Shown: in pieces, positions 8,001 to 15,428 of the stretch
How positions within the stretch are numbered: the stretch's first letter is position 1
Layout of the letters: each line of letters begins with the position of its first letter
Assembly: GCA_002320815.1 (NCBI GenBank)
Contig: DCLA01000045.1
Location: 64,681 to 128,680 of the forward strand
DNA length: 64,000 nucleotides
Direction: 5' to 3'
Origin: Myxococcales bacterium UBA1660
GTDB taxonomy: Bacteria; Myxococcota_A; Polyangia; Polyangiales; Houyiibacteriaceae
Program-made: the position numbers and the translations under genes
Notes under the pieces: model-generated
Told to the model about the DNA's origin: nothing
What the model saw: only the letters and a program-made list of their open reading frames with translations
Databases searched by the model: none

Positions 8001-9108
8001 CGAACAAGTCGTTCGCCATCGGCGAATCGACCGCAACCGTGCAGGCGATGGTGTCGACGGTCCACACCACCGGTGCCGTCCGCGTCACGTTCCCCAGAGA
8101 GTCCTCGCACTCGGCCACGACGGAGTGACGCCCCTCGCTGAGTCCACGTGAGGCGAACTCCGCCACGGCCGCATCGCCCGTCGGGACGCTGTTCATCGCG
8201 TCGATGTCTCCATCGACGATGAGGCGCACGGGCGAGCCCGCCTGCTCGACCTCGCTGCTCACCTGGAAGCCGGTCTGGAAGCCAGGCTCGTCGCTCTGGT
8301 CGTCGTCGGCGTTCAGGAAGGGCTGGGACGGATCCGGGAAGGCGATCGCGCAGGACGCGCCGTCGCAACGCACCTCGATCTCGTTGGGGAAATCCTGTAC
8401 GCAGGTGCCCTCGTCCGTGGCGACCGAGACCGCCAGGGTGTTCGTGGTCTCGCCACGGTTGCCGAGGACCACGCCGGTGAAACGGGCCTGGCCGGTCGCG
8501 GCGGTGGCCGTCGGCCCGGCGGCGCCGTTCACGAAGAGCTGCAGGTTCGTCCCGTCGGGCGCGAGGGTCGTCACGCGGACGTCGACGCCGAACTCCTCGC
8601 CGCACGCGGCACCGACCGTGTCGTCGGTGGCCCCGAGGACGGTGGTCGTGCCGGCCGAGGGCTCGGGGTCGATGAAGACGACTCCGCCGCAGGTGTCGTT
8701 GAGAGTCACCTCGACGACGCGGGACCGGACCGAACAACCCTCGGTGCAGGCGAGCAGCGTGTTCAGGCCCGGCTGCAGGGTGAGGGTCAGGAGGAGACGG
8801 CCGTCATCCCCCAGGTCGCCGATCGCGTCGGGCGCGGGGAGCTCGGAGTCGTCCAAGCCGTCGAGCGCGTTGGCGTCACGGTAGAGCCAAACCTCTTCGC
8901 CGGGGTCTTCGTTGACGATCGCGACCTGCACCTCGATCTGGACGCCCTCCGTCGCCGGATCGATGTCGTCGATACGCGTCAACGTCGCGCCAGCGCGCGG
9001 CGATTCGATCTCGACGACCTTGGTGTCCCCGTCCCCACAGGCGACCGCGAACAGCGCTCCACCCATGGTGAGCGCTACCGCCATCTGCTTTGCAAATCCT
9101 CTAATCAT
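5092..9108 (-). CDS. Giant FG-GAP repeat lipoprotein with Ig-like modules
   Basis: About 1,338 aa. The N-terminus is a hydrophobic signal ending 'LFAVACGDGD', a lipobox-like cleavage site before Cys, so it is probably a lipoprotein. The next about 850 residues are several beta-rich modules that each restart with a variant of 'DxDPATxGxQI' (for example 'DIDPATEGVQIEV' and 'DDCDPATAGLQIRV'), with paired cysteines as in bacterial Ig-like domains. The last about 430 residues hold seven FG-GAP/integrin-alpha-type repeats such as 'GDIDGDTIPDFVIG' and 'GDLDGDGSPDLLLG', which should bind calcium and fold as a propeller. I prefer the ATG at 9108 because GAGGTG lies nine bases upstream; a GTG at 9117 is also possible. 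It sits between the radical SAM gene (about 60-base gap) and the peptide gene (stop/start overlap). Confidence 0.85.
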   Translation of the reverse strand: MIRGFAKQMAVALTMGGALFAVACGDGDTKVVEIESPRAGATLTRIDDIDPATEGVQIEVQVAIVNEDPGEEVWLYRDANALDGLDDSELPAPDAIGDLGDDGRLLLTLTLQPGLNTLLACTEGCSVRSRVVEVTLNDTCGGVVFIDPEPSAGTTTVLGATDDTVGAACGEEFGVDVRVTTLAPDGTNLQLFVNGAAGPTATAATGQARFTGVVLGNRGETTNTLAVSVATDEGTCVQDFPNEIEVRCDGASCAIAFPDPSQPFLNADDDQSDEPGFQTGFQVSSEVEQAGSPVRLIVDGDIDAMNSVPTGDAAVAEFASRGLSEGRHSVVAECEDSLGNVTRTAPVVWTVDTIACTVAVDSPMANDLFVDTDDLDSEVEGIQIDVSGTVSGEGCVSAVAGPCSAAGEPVTLSGGSVSGRATLGTSFNQELCVRVTDEAGNVGEGRVALQVRTEAPQLEIETPAGGARFNELGASGATPYEADLDPSTDDCEIAFRVLCTDLGETVELRQALTDAVLGSSTCVVEAGVPAPYEGTAVFDSVPISSFDDGSSIDVFARMEVDRVVGTSVPITLFPDCAEPDLDFFEPVCGSVLRPSIDDQNPGTPAFDYQIKVSNPTVNNVDATTLVVRADGTEVLRETSSTRSGQVILFNTAFPTGGALELEACATDPAGNTGCRLLCDITVADVASVRVTEPTAGSALNADDDCDPATAGLQIRVRGTTNAPDSATATVDVGTVTGQPATISGGMVDVCVDVQEGADVPVRLNVTTDAGTATATSVVDIDSQPPILALDDLAIASVPDRRAGIVRLQWTAQADTDGRALARTEVRCSSELIEDEADWTAASVFYAETAATPGAVVSQDVSGFATGETVYCAVRAFDIGDSPTPLAASVEVTLEYLTQEVRLATSRALGASATAVGDIDGDTIPDFVIGGSGQAFIFFGRSLGGSAVPEAPNVTIQGGAGLGGDAILGGVKGIGDFNRDGRPDFAIASPLQNSVYVFFGRASRAAWSSTTIIVGAASCPGTGVLCIRGETTGDYFGFDINAAGDFDGDGAPDLSVGAAGVDGFRGAQYVLLGRSSFSAGTTGTPVTDMSGFVVRSTTAPTQQFIGTASASAGSIDLDARADLVIAASGSGNVSVPSTARRLNGRAYTGPGLQRIEWDTLPTLMGGAIGSFGSSAESVGDIDGMGVRDIAIADTAMGGIVYVLTGESSFTTGFTATNDLMDAAGDQFGVDIGQGYSPVRGLVGDLDGDGSPDLLLGSRDTGTARGDVRLWYGRVTSSITRSSADVIFDPPVGSGETVRRRASQYVGDVNGDGYYDFVIGEPDWPTGAGTSNQGRLWIYY

Positions 9109-9168
9109 CCCTGTCACCTCGAAAAAGCGATCCCGTCGCTGATAAGTGCGTCGCGTCGAGCCTGGCGA

Positions 9169-10395
9169 TCATTTCGGCACGGCTTCGGTATTCGCCCGGC
9201 GCCCTGGACGCCGGAGCTGGACGAGCTGCCCTGGTTCGACTCGGGGACCCGCGCCCCGAGCTACTTTCCGCAACCACGGGTGGTCCTGGTAAGCGCTTCG
9301 CTGCGCCTCGGTGAGCGGTGCCCTCGCCTTGCGCTCCAGGCGCCCTTCGACGACGTCGAAAGGTCCGACCGCTCCCGAGTCGGTCGCCGCGCGCGATTTC
9401 CCGGTGACCTCCTGCCACCGGCGGATCGCATTGGCGCACGCGCTCGGATAGGGCGCGAGCGCGTCGCCGACCTCGTTGAGGGCCTGCGCGTGGCATCGAC
9501 TACAGACGTTGGCGATGGCGCAGCGGGAGCAATCCGGAAGGTCCCGCCACACCAGTTGTCGAAGGAAACGCGCGTCTTTGCTTTCGGTGCCGGCGACCAG
9601 CCCGTCTCGGACGTCGCCGAGCGGAACCTGGAGCATGGAGCAGGGGTGAACCTGCCCATTGGGTTCGATGTGCAACACCTTGCTGGCCTTGCAGACGGGC
9701 CCGACCGGGTCCCGCGCGTCGACGGTCCGTGTCGAGGGGTAGACCTTCCGCTGGAAGGCATCGACCTTCTCTGGCGCGGGCTGGAGGCGCTCGGGGGTCC
9801 GGTCACCATCCTCGCGGGCGCGGAGCGACGTGTCCCAATTCATCAAGGCGCCCCACCCCTCGGCAAGGGCCTCGAGCTCCTCGTGCTCGTCGTAGGTGAC
9901 GCTGAAGATGGGGCTCTTGACCTTCACGGGAACGCCGAACTCGCGCAAGAAGGCGATCGCCGCGGTCGTTCGCTCGAAGGATCCGGGCACCCGGGTGATC
10001 CAATCGTGCTTCTCCGGGCGCGAACTGTAGAGACTGATCTCGACGATTCGCGGGTGATGCTTCGAGATCTCTTCCGCGAGCTGCCGGTCGATCCGTAGCC
10101 CGTTGGTGAAGATGTCGACGACGAAACGGAGCTCCCGGGCTCGCTGGAGGATCACCAGAAAATCCGACCGAAGGGTGATTTCGCCGCCGGACAGGGTCAG
10201 GAAGAGGACTCCGGCCCGTTGGAGCTGCTCCAGGAGGTCGAGCACCTCCTCGGTGCTCATCTCCCCCTTCTGCCCCTGAATCTGGTAGCAGTGGACGCAG
10301 TTTTCGTTGCAGCGATCCGCGACCTCGATCATCGCGGTCCGGGGTCGATCACCCATCACCCGACGGAGCAACGACTCCATGGGGGTGGCGCTCAT
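9169..10395 (-). CDS. Radical SAM/SPASM peptide maturase
   Basis: A 408-aa enzyme. The radical SAM cluster motif is 'CNENCVHC' (Cys29, Cys33, Cys36), followed by 'LTLSGGEITLR' (about 66-76) for SAM binding. The C-terminal SPASM domain shows seven cysteines: 235, 252, 289, 292, 298, 301 and 320, in the CX2CX5CX2C spacing typical of binding auxiliary iron-sulfur clusters. SPASM proteins of this size with a PqqD partner modify ribosomal peptides, usually by linking or epimerising residues. The ATG overlaps the PqqD stop (ATGA), so the two are coupled. The tail after the last cysteine (about 85 residues, basic) is longer than usual. The linked substrate candidate is the 55-aa peptide at 4925-5092. 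Confidence 0.93.
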   Translation of the reverse strand: MSATPMESLLRRVMGDRPRTAMIEVADRCNENCVHCYQIQGQKGEMSTEEVLDLLEQLQRAGVLFLTLSGGEITLRSDFLVILQRARELRFVVDIFTNGLRIDRQLAEEISKHHPRIVEISLYSSRPEKHDWITRVPGSFERTTAAIAFLREFGVPVKVKSPIFSVTYDEHEELEALAEGWGALMNWDTSLRAREDGDRTPERLQPAPEKVDAFQRKVYPSTRTVDARDPVGPVCKASKVLHIEPNGQVHPCSMLQVPLGDVRDGLVAGTESKDARFLRQLVWRDLPDCSRCAIANVCSRCHAQALNEVGDALAPYPSACANAIRRWQEVTGKSRAATDSGAVGPFDVVEGRLERKARAPLTEAQRSAYQDHPWLRKVARGAGPRVEPGQLVQLRRPGRRANTEAVPK

Positions 10396-10661
10396 TCGGC
10401 CACCTCGCGGAGAGCGCCCTGCTCGACGAGCTCGCTCACGAAACGGGTCGCGTCTCGGGTCGCCTGCTCGGCGGTGATCCCGAACCGGTCGCGAAGGCGA
10501 GTGGCCGCATCCGCCACGGTGAACGCGTCTTCACCGAGGGTGTCCCAGAGCCAGCTTCCCGAACCATTCAAGGCGTGAAGGTGCTGGCGCTCGAGCACGA
10601 CGACGACGGCTTGCCCATCGACGGTGCGGCACGCGACGTCGGGACTTCGGCGGAAAAGCAT
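10392..10661 (-). CDS. PqqD-family RRE peptide chaperone
   Basis: An 89-aa winged-helix PqqD-like protein. The frame is open further upstream, but the start is set by the TGATG overlap with the end of the HprK-like gene, giving 'MLFRRSPDVACRTVDGQ'. The fold pattern 'ALNGSGSWLWDTL' followed by a helix-rich tail ('DRFGITAEQATRDATRFVSELVEQG') is typical of PqqD and of RiPP recognition elements. Family members bind the leader of a precursor peptide and present it to a radical SAM enzyme, here encoded immediately downstream with a 4-base overlap. The expected ligand is the YxxPx[L/I] leader of the peptide at 4925-5092. Confidence 0.88.
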   Translation of the reverse strand: MLFRRSPDVACRTVDGQAVVVVLERQHLHALNGSGSWLWDTLGEDAFTVADAATRLRDRFGITAEQATRDATRFVSELVEQGALREVAE

Positions 10662-11536
10662 CAAGCGCGCCTCCAAGCCCGGAGCGCGGGCAGCGGATCG
10701 GTGCCCAAGCGAGAAAGAAAGCGTGCCACCGAAACTTGATGACACAGCTGTTCTACGTTCGCCAACCGCAATCCTTCGTCTGCGGGAGACAGATCTCCTG
10801 GAAAGCAGTTCATACGGACGTCCATGAGGGCCTCGACGCGGCTCGTCGGGTGAACCGCGGGTCCCCGAGGGCTGTGGACGACCCGCAGGACGCCACCGAG
10901 CGGCAGCGACGACCGGACCGAGGGTTCGGAGCCCGGAGGAGTCGAGCCACCCGCGAGCGGCCAGGCGTGCCAGACCCCTTCGACGGGCGCGACCGCGAGC
11001 CGGTCCTGCGCGAACCAGGGGCACGCGGACATCGACGACACCGTGGTCTTGCCGGCACCACTGGGACCCACGAAAGCGATGGCCTCCCCATCCAACTCGA
11101 TGGCAGCGGAGTGGAGCACCAGCCCGCCACTTCGCTCGAGGAGCACGTGCGTGAGGAGGTCTTCCACGGCCGTGGCGCTGACATCGCAGTAGCGCTCCTC
11201 GATGGCGGCGACGTACCGACCGGAGCCGATGTGGCGGACCTGGGCGTGGAGGCCGTAGCCATCGACCGTCGCCCGGGCATGGTCCCAGGTTGCCCGTACG
11301 TGCTTGAAACGTCGTCGAATCGCGGGACTCCCGCAGCGATCGCCGTGACCGCTCACCGTGCAGGTCACCGTCGCATACGAATCACAGTCGGCGGACCCCA
11401 ACATCGGGAGCTCGGGGCGAGACCCATCCAACCGATGGAAGACGACTCCTCCATAGGAGTACCGGTGCTCGCCATGGGAATGGATCGACATGCGGGGGGT
11501 GGGTTGCTCGCCATCCCGACGGCGTTCATCGCTCAC
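10661..11536 (-). CDS. HPr kinase-like ATPase of the peptide cassette
   Basis: A 291-aa protein with a P-loop 'GPSGAGKTT' (157-165) preceded by 'LHSAAIELDGEAIAFV', the arrangement of HprK and HprK-related kinases (strand, P-loop, helix). There is no PTS HPr gene nearby. HprK relatives occur in peptide-modification loci; in lasso peptide clusters such as paeninodin they phosphorylate a C-terminal serine of the precursor. By analogy this one may phosphorylate the peptide at 4925-5092, which has Ser52 near its end, but that is inference. The start is a GTG at 11536; an ATG at 11491 is possible. The first 40 codons after the start include 13 ending in A or T, many more than in the strongly GC-ending genes elsewhere in the window. 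Confidence 0.8.
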   Translation of the reverse strand: MSDERRRDGEQPTPRMSIHSHGEHRYSYGGVVFHRLDGSRPELPMLGSADCDSYATVTCTVSGHGDRCGSPAIRRRFKHVRATWDHARATVDGYGLHAQVRHIGSGRYVAAIEERYCDVSATAVEDLLTHVLLERSGGLVLHSAAIELDGEAIAFVGPSGAGKTTVSSMSACPWFAQDRLAVAPVEGVWHAWPLAGGSTPPGSEPSVRSSLPLGGVLRVVHSPRGPAVHPTSRVEALMDVRMNCFPGDLSPADEGLRLANVEQLCHQVSVARFLSRLGTDPLPALRAWRRA

Positions 11537-11545
11537 CGATTCCGT

Positions 11546-12862
11546 TCACAGTAGAACGATGTCGCCGACGTCCATCGCTTCCTGGGCCACGACCGTCCGG
11601 GTCTCCTCGTCGCGCTGGGTGGCGGTCTCGTAGAGCTCGCCCAGGAGGGTCGGGTGTTCGCGGATGGCGTCCTGGAACTCGTCGCGGCCCAGGAAGAGGG
11701 CCACGGTCGGGGTGAGGGCGCGGACGGTCGCGTTGGCGGGGCGCCGGAGCACCAGGGAGATCTCGCCGACGACGTCGCCGGGCCCGAGCTCGGTGATGCG
11801 CAGGTCGTCGCCCTCTGCGTCCTTGCCGGAGACCTCGACGGCCCCGCTGGCCAGCAGGAAGAGGCCCTGCCCCTCGGAGCCCTCCTCGACCAGGCTCTCG
11901 CCGGCGGCCAGGTGCCGGGCCTCGAACCGGTGGAAGAGGGCCTCCCGGTCGGGCCCGGAGACCGAGCGGAGGATCGAGCTGTGCCGCAAGAGGTTGGCGA
12001 TCATGCGCCCGCGGCAGAACTTGGCGAGCTGCTGACCGATGGCCGGAGTGACCTTGGCGAGGCGCTCCAGGTCGTCGCGACCGACCACCAGCACCGTGGC
12101 CACCTCGTCGGCGACCACGCTGGCGGCGCGAGGGGCGTCGCTGACCAGGGCCATCTCCCCGAAGAGCGCTCCAGGACCCAGGGCGGCCAGGAAGGTCGGG
12201 TCCTCGCCCTCGCCCGTCGCGCGCTCGACGTGGAGGACGCCGTTGGCGACCACGTAGGCTTCGGTGCCCTCCTCGCCCTCGGTGACCAGCACCTCGCCCC
12301 CGGCGAGGTCGCGGAGCGCGAAGGCGGCGAGGAGCTCCCCGAGCTCATCCGCGTCGAGGCCGGCGAAGAGCGGCAGCTTCGGCACCGGAGCGTCGGCCGG
12401 GACCGGGTCCTCGCCGTCGAGGTAGCCCTGGAGCGCGGCCTCGGCCTTGGCGAAGAGGACCTCGCCCTTCAGCTTCGCCAGGCCGGCGGGGGGCTCGTCG
12501 GCGCTGGGCAGGGGCGGGGGCGCCGGGGCCACGTCGCCGAGGCGCGCGGAGTCCTGGCCGAAGACCTCGGCGATGGTCTCCAGGAGACCCAGCGCGTTCT
12601 CACCGCCCTCCCCCGCGGTCTTGGCGGCCACGACGGCCTGCGGGAGATCGCCGCGCCGCACGAAGGCGTCGACCAGCCGGTTCGCCGCGTCGGAGGCGAC
12701 CATGCCGTGCCCCTCGTGGATCAGCACCCGCGCGAGGAAGAGCGCGGCGCCGAGCTGGGAGGCGTCGGCCTCGAGGAGACCGATCGCCAGCCGTAGGGCC
12801 TCGTCGGTGCGGCCTTCGATGCGCGCCTCGCGGGCGCGGTCCAGGGGGGAACGCTCAGCCAT
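11546..12862 (-). CDS. Protein with two cyclic nucleotide-binding domains
   Basis: A 438-aa soluble protein. Residues 1 to about 150 are helical and TPR-like. Two cNMP-binding beta-rolls follow. The first has a good phosphate-binding cassette, 'FGEMALVSDAPRAASV', including the Arg that contacts the cyclic phosphate. The second reads 'VGEISLVLRRPANATV', where that Arg is replaced by Asn, so it may not bind nucleotide in the canonical way. There is no DNA-binding domain, unlike CRP. It ends nine bases before the HprK-like start and follows the DUF4215 gene by about 45 bases, so it may be the head of the peptide-cassette transcription unit. A role as a second-messenger sensor is inference. Confidence 0.85.
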   Translation of the reverse strand: MAERSPLDRAREARIEGRTDEALRLAIGLLEADASQLGAALFLARVLIHEGHGMVASDAANRLVDAFVRRGDLPQAVVAAKTAGEGGENALGLLETIAEVFGQDSARLGDVAPAPPPLPSADEPPAGLAKLKGEVLFAKAEAALQGYLDGEDPVPADAPVPKLPLFAGLDADELGELLAAFALRDLAGGEVLVTEGEEGTEAYVVANGVLHVERATGEGEDPTFLAALGPGALFGEMALVSDAPRAASVVADEVATVLVVGRDDLERLAKVTPAIGQQLAKFCRGRMIANLLRHSSILRSVSGPDREALFHRFEARHLAAGESLVEEGSEGQGLFLLASGAVEVSGKDAEGDDLRITELGPGDVVGEISLVLRRPANATVRALTPTVALFLGRDEFQDAIREHPTLLGELYETATQRDEETRTVVAQEAMDVGDIVLL

Positions 12863-12864
12863 GT

Positions 12865-12891
12865 CGCGCGGGAGGATAGACCGCCCGCGCG
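12865..12891 (-). terminator. GC-rich hairpin between DUF4215 and cNMP genes
   Basis: An 8-bp perfect stem (12865-12872 with 12884-12891) with an 11-base loop lies between two co-directional genes. There is no T tract, so it could be a weak terminator, an attenuator or an mRNA-stabilising end. Confidence 0.3.
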
Positions 12892-12908
12892 CTGGCTGTC
12901 AGCTTCGT

Positions 12909-14408
12909 TCAGGGCGCGACCAGGTTCACCCGGACGGCGGTGAGCTCGAAGCCCGCGCTCCACCCGTCCTGGAAGTCGGGGTCCATGACGCAGTCGCGGC
13001 CCTCGACCCGGGTCCCGTCGCCGTCGATGCAGGCGGTGACCACCGGCTGGCAGCCCCGGGGACCGGTGCTGGTCACCTCGAAGCGCTCCAGGCCGTCGCC
13101 GTCGAGGTCGACGTCGGGCGCGGAGCCGCGGAGCGGGAAGATGAAGCCGTCGGGGGTGCCACCGATGAGCACGTCGGCCAGGGAGGTCGGGGTGGTCGAG
13201 CCGTCGCAGGGCTCGGCGTCCGAGCCCGTGAACATGTCGATGATGTTCGGGAGCACCGCGATGGTCGACGCGGGCACCGCGCCGCAGAGGACGCCGTCGG
13301 TGAGGCCGGTGAGCTCGCCGCCGGCGGCGGTGGTGGTGCCGCGGATCTGACCCCGGCGGAGCTCGATGGGCAGGAAGCCGATGGGCAGGAGGATGTCCTC
13401 GGGGCCGCCGACGAGCATGGAGCTGCTCACCCGGCTGGCGAAGGCGGTCAGCGGACGACCGGCGGCGTCGAAGGCGTTGGGGTCGGCCTCGAGGGTGCCC
13501 ATGCCGGTGAGGTTGTTGTCGGGGTTCCCGTCGGGGTCGTTCGCCTGCATGAAGGCGATGGAGAACGAGGGGTCGTTCGCGGCGGTGGGATCGTCGAGCC
13601 CGAGCATGTGGAGCGCCAGGAGGAGGTCGCCGTTCGCCGGGGCGTCCGCGAGGAACATGTCGTTGACCAGGGGCGCCAGGGACCCGAGCGCGGCGGCGAA
13701 CTGGTTGTCGGGCTCGCCGTCCCCGCTGTAGTCGCAGCCCACGGTGCGGTCACCGAAGAGCAAGCTGTTCACGACCAGGCTCCGCTCGATCACGCAGTCG
13801 GGACCGCAGCCGTCGAAGCGCGTGACGTTGCCGTCGTCGCACTCCTCGGTGGAGCTCATCATCATGTCGCCGCACATCTCGACCACGGTGCAGGTGCTGC
13901 TGCAGCCGTCGCCGTCCATCGTGTTGCCGTCGTCGCAGAGCTCGCCCGCGGCGGAGTCCACGATGCCGTTCCCGCAGGTCTCGTCGGACTGGCAGTCGCT
14001 CCGGCAGCCGTCGCCGGAGAAGTTCCCACCGTCGTCGCAGACCTCGCCGGCGTCGACGTTTCCGTCACCGCAGAAGGCCTCGCGGCGGCAGGTGGCGTCG
14101 CAGCCGTCGCCGCTGTCGATGTTGCCGTCGTCGCACTGCTCGCCGGGCTGCAGGCGCCCGTTGCCGCAGTCGGCCTCCACCGTGCAGGTCGCGCTGCAGT
14201 CGTCACCGCCGGTGGTGTTCCCGTCGTCGCACTCCTCGCCGGGGTCGAGGTTGCCGTCGCCGCACTGGGGACCGGGTCCCCCGTCGGGGACGGTGGCGTC
14301 GAACATGATGGAGGCGTCGGGCTCGTCGCCGTCGACCGAGTAGCTCTCGCCGCAGGCGATGGCCAGGACGAGGGCGGGGAGAAGGGGGGTGAAGCGACCG
14401 AGAAGCAT
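12909..14408 (-). CDS. DUF4215 cysteine-rich repeat lipoprotein
   Basis: A 499-aa exported protein. The signal peptide ends in a lipobox-like 'LAIACGES'. After an Asp/Gly-rich linker, residues 49-207 hold five DUF4215 repeats of the form 'CGDGNLDPGEECDDGN' with a further pair of cysteines; the fifth is degenerate ('CGDMMMSSTEECDDGN'). Each repeat carries six or so conserved Cys and acidic residues, expected to be disulfide-bonded and calcium-binding. The C-terminal about 290 residues form an unrecognised globular domain with a 'DVDLDGDGLERFEV' EF-like loop. Such proteins are common surface lipoproteins in Myxococcota. It is divergent from the TPR gene at 14621. Confidence 0.88.
   Translation of the reverse strand: MLLGRFTPLLPALVLAIACGESYSVDGDEPDASIMFDATVPDGGPGPQCGDGNLDPGEECDDGNTTGGDDCSATCTVEADCGNGRLQPGEQCDDGNIDSGDGCDATCRREAFCGDGNVDAGEVCDDGGNFSGDGCRSDCQSDETCGNGIVDSAAGELCDDGNTMDGDGCSSTCTVVEMCGDMMMSSTEECDDGNVTRFDGCGPDCVIERSLVVNSLLFGDRTVGCDYSGDGEPDNQFAAALGSLAPLVNDMFLADAPANGDLLLALHMLGLDDPTAANDPSFSIAFMQANDPDGNPDNNLTGMGTLEADPNAFDAAGRPLTAFASRVSSSMLVGGPEDILLPIGFLPIELRRGQIRGTTTAAGGELTGLTDGVLCGAVPASTIAVLPNIIDMFTGSDAEPCDGSTTPTSLADVLIGGTPDGFIFPLRGSAPDVDLDGDGLERFEVTSTGPRGCQPVVTACIDGDGTRVEGRDCVMDPDFQDGWSAGFELTAVRVNLVAP
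13788..14264 (-). repeat. DNA region encoding five DUF4215 repeats
   Basis: The five protein repeats of the DUF4215 lipoprotein give imperfect direct DNA repeats of roughly 95-105 bases. They are coding, in frame, and share GAC-GAC-GG blocks that encode the Cys-Asp-Asp-Gly cores. Confidence 0.8.
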
Positions 14409-14545
14409 GGAAAGGAACCTCCGCTGGGGTGCGCAGCTTACCCAGGGTGCTCCTTGCAGACCGTGCGTGGACTCATCCGCGCTCGCGCGCCCCTCGTGGG
14501 GGCGGTGGAATTATGCCGAAAACGGATCACACCCGTGGACAAAAT

Positions 14546-14569
14546 GGGGACTAAACGCTCCAAGTCCCC
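14546..14569. promoter_or_regulatory. Inverted repeat in divergent promoter region
   Basis: A perfect 7-bp inverted repeat (14546-14552 and 14563-14569, GGGGACT/AGTCCCC) with a 10-base spacer lies about 50 bases before the TPR gene in the 212-base divergent gap. It has operator-like geometry. No regulator can be assigned. Confidence 0.3.
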
Positions 14570-14620
14570 GAAGTCACCTAGGGATCGACTTGTGCGTCAC
14601 TCGTGCTACCCTACTCCGCG

Positions 14621-15373
14621 ATGGCCTCTTCGGACAGCATCGGTCCGGCACCCCGACTCCTCCCCGAGGACTACCTGGCGCGCGCCCTCCGGGCCGACGA
14701 CCCCGAAGGACGGCGCCGCGAAGCCGAGCTCGGCCTCGCGCTGCCCGCGGAGTCCATCGAGGCCGACACGCGGGTGCTCTTGCTCCGGCAGCTCTACCTG
14801 GCCGAGATGGCCGAGCGCCGGTATCGCAAGGCCGCGGAGAGCGCGGCGTTGATGGCCTCGGTGGGACCCTTGGCGGACATCGCCCACCACGACCGCTGCC
14901 GGGCGCTCCAGGCCGCCGGCGACGTCCAGGCCGCGCTCGGTGCCCAGCGCCTCGCCGCGCGCAACGCGCCGCCGCGGCGCCGCTCCTTCCACTACTGGAG
15001 CCTGGCGACCCTCCAGCACTTCAGCGGTGACATCGACGGAGCCTTGAAGTCCCTGGACAAGGGCCTCCGGCACGCGCAGGCCGACCGGCCGCTCCTCGTC
15101 GCCCACGAGGCCTACGTCTTGCTCGACGCGGGCGAGGCCGTCGAGGACCTCCAGGGGATCCGCACCGACCTGGCGACCGCCAAGTGCGGCCAGGGCTATG
15201 GGCAGCTCGTTCTCGGGCTCATCGCCCACGCCATCGGCGACGCGCCCGCGGCGCGGACCCATCTACGCGCGTTCCTCCGTCGGAACGCCTCCGCAGACGA
15301 GGTGAAGCAGGCCACGTTGCGCGAAGAGCTACGCCGAGCCCGCCTCGCGCTCGCCGAGCTCGAGTCCGACTGA
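14621..15373 (+). CDS. TPR-type repeat protein
   Basis: About 250 aa, soluble, almost entirely helical, with repeated Ala/Leu-rich helix pairs ('RYRKAAESAALMASV', 'GDVQAALGAQRLAARNA', 'GDIDGALKSLDKGLRHA') typical of tetratricopeptide repeats. No catalytic motif or signal peptide. The ATG at 14621 is preferred; a GTG at 14603 would add six residues. It is divergent from the DUF4215 gene and precedes the FHA-GGDEF gene on the same strand by about 55 bases. Probable scaffold; partner unknown. Confidence 0.72.
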   Translation: MASSDSIGPAPRLLPEDYLARALRADDPEGRRREAELGLALPAESIEADTRVLLLRQLYLAEMAERRYRKAAESAALMASVGPLADIAHHDRCRALQAAGDVQAALGAQRLAARNAPPRRRSFHYWSLATLQHFSGDIDGALKSLDKGLRHAQADRPLLVAHEAYVLLDAGEAVEDLQGIRTDLATAKCGQGYGQLVLGLIAHAIGDAPAARTHLRAFLRRNASADEVKQATLREELRRARLALAELESD

Positions 15374-15428
15374 CGGCTCCGCGAAAAAGTCCACAAAGGG
15401 CCCACCCTCGTACTAACCTCCGTCCCGG

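Noticed and set aside
13788..14264. Direct DNA repeats that could suggest CRISPR or a VNTR
   Set aside because: They are in-frame coding repeats of DUF4215 units of unequal length with no spacers.
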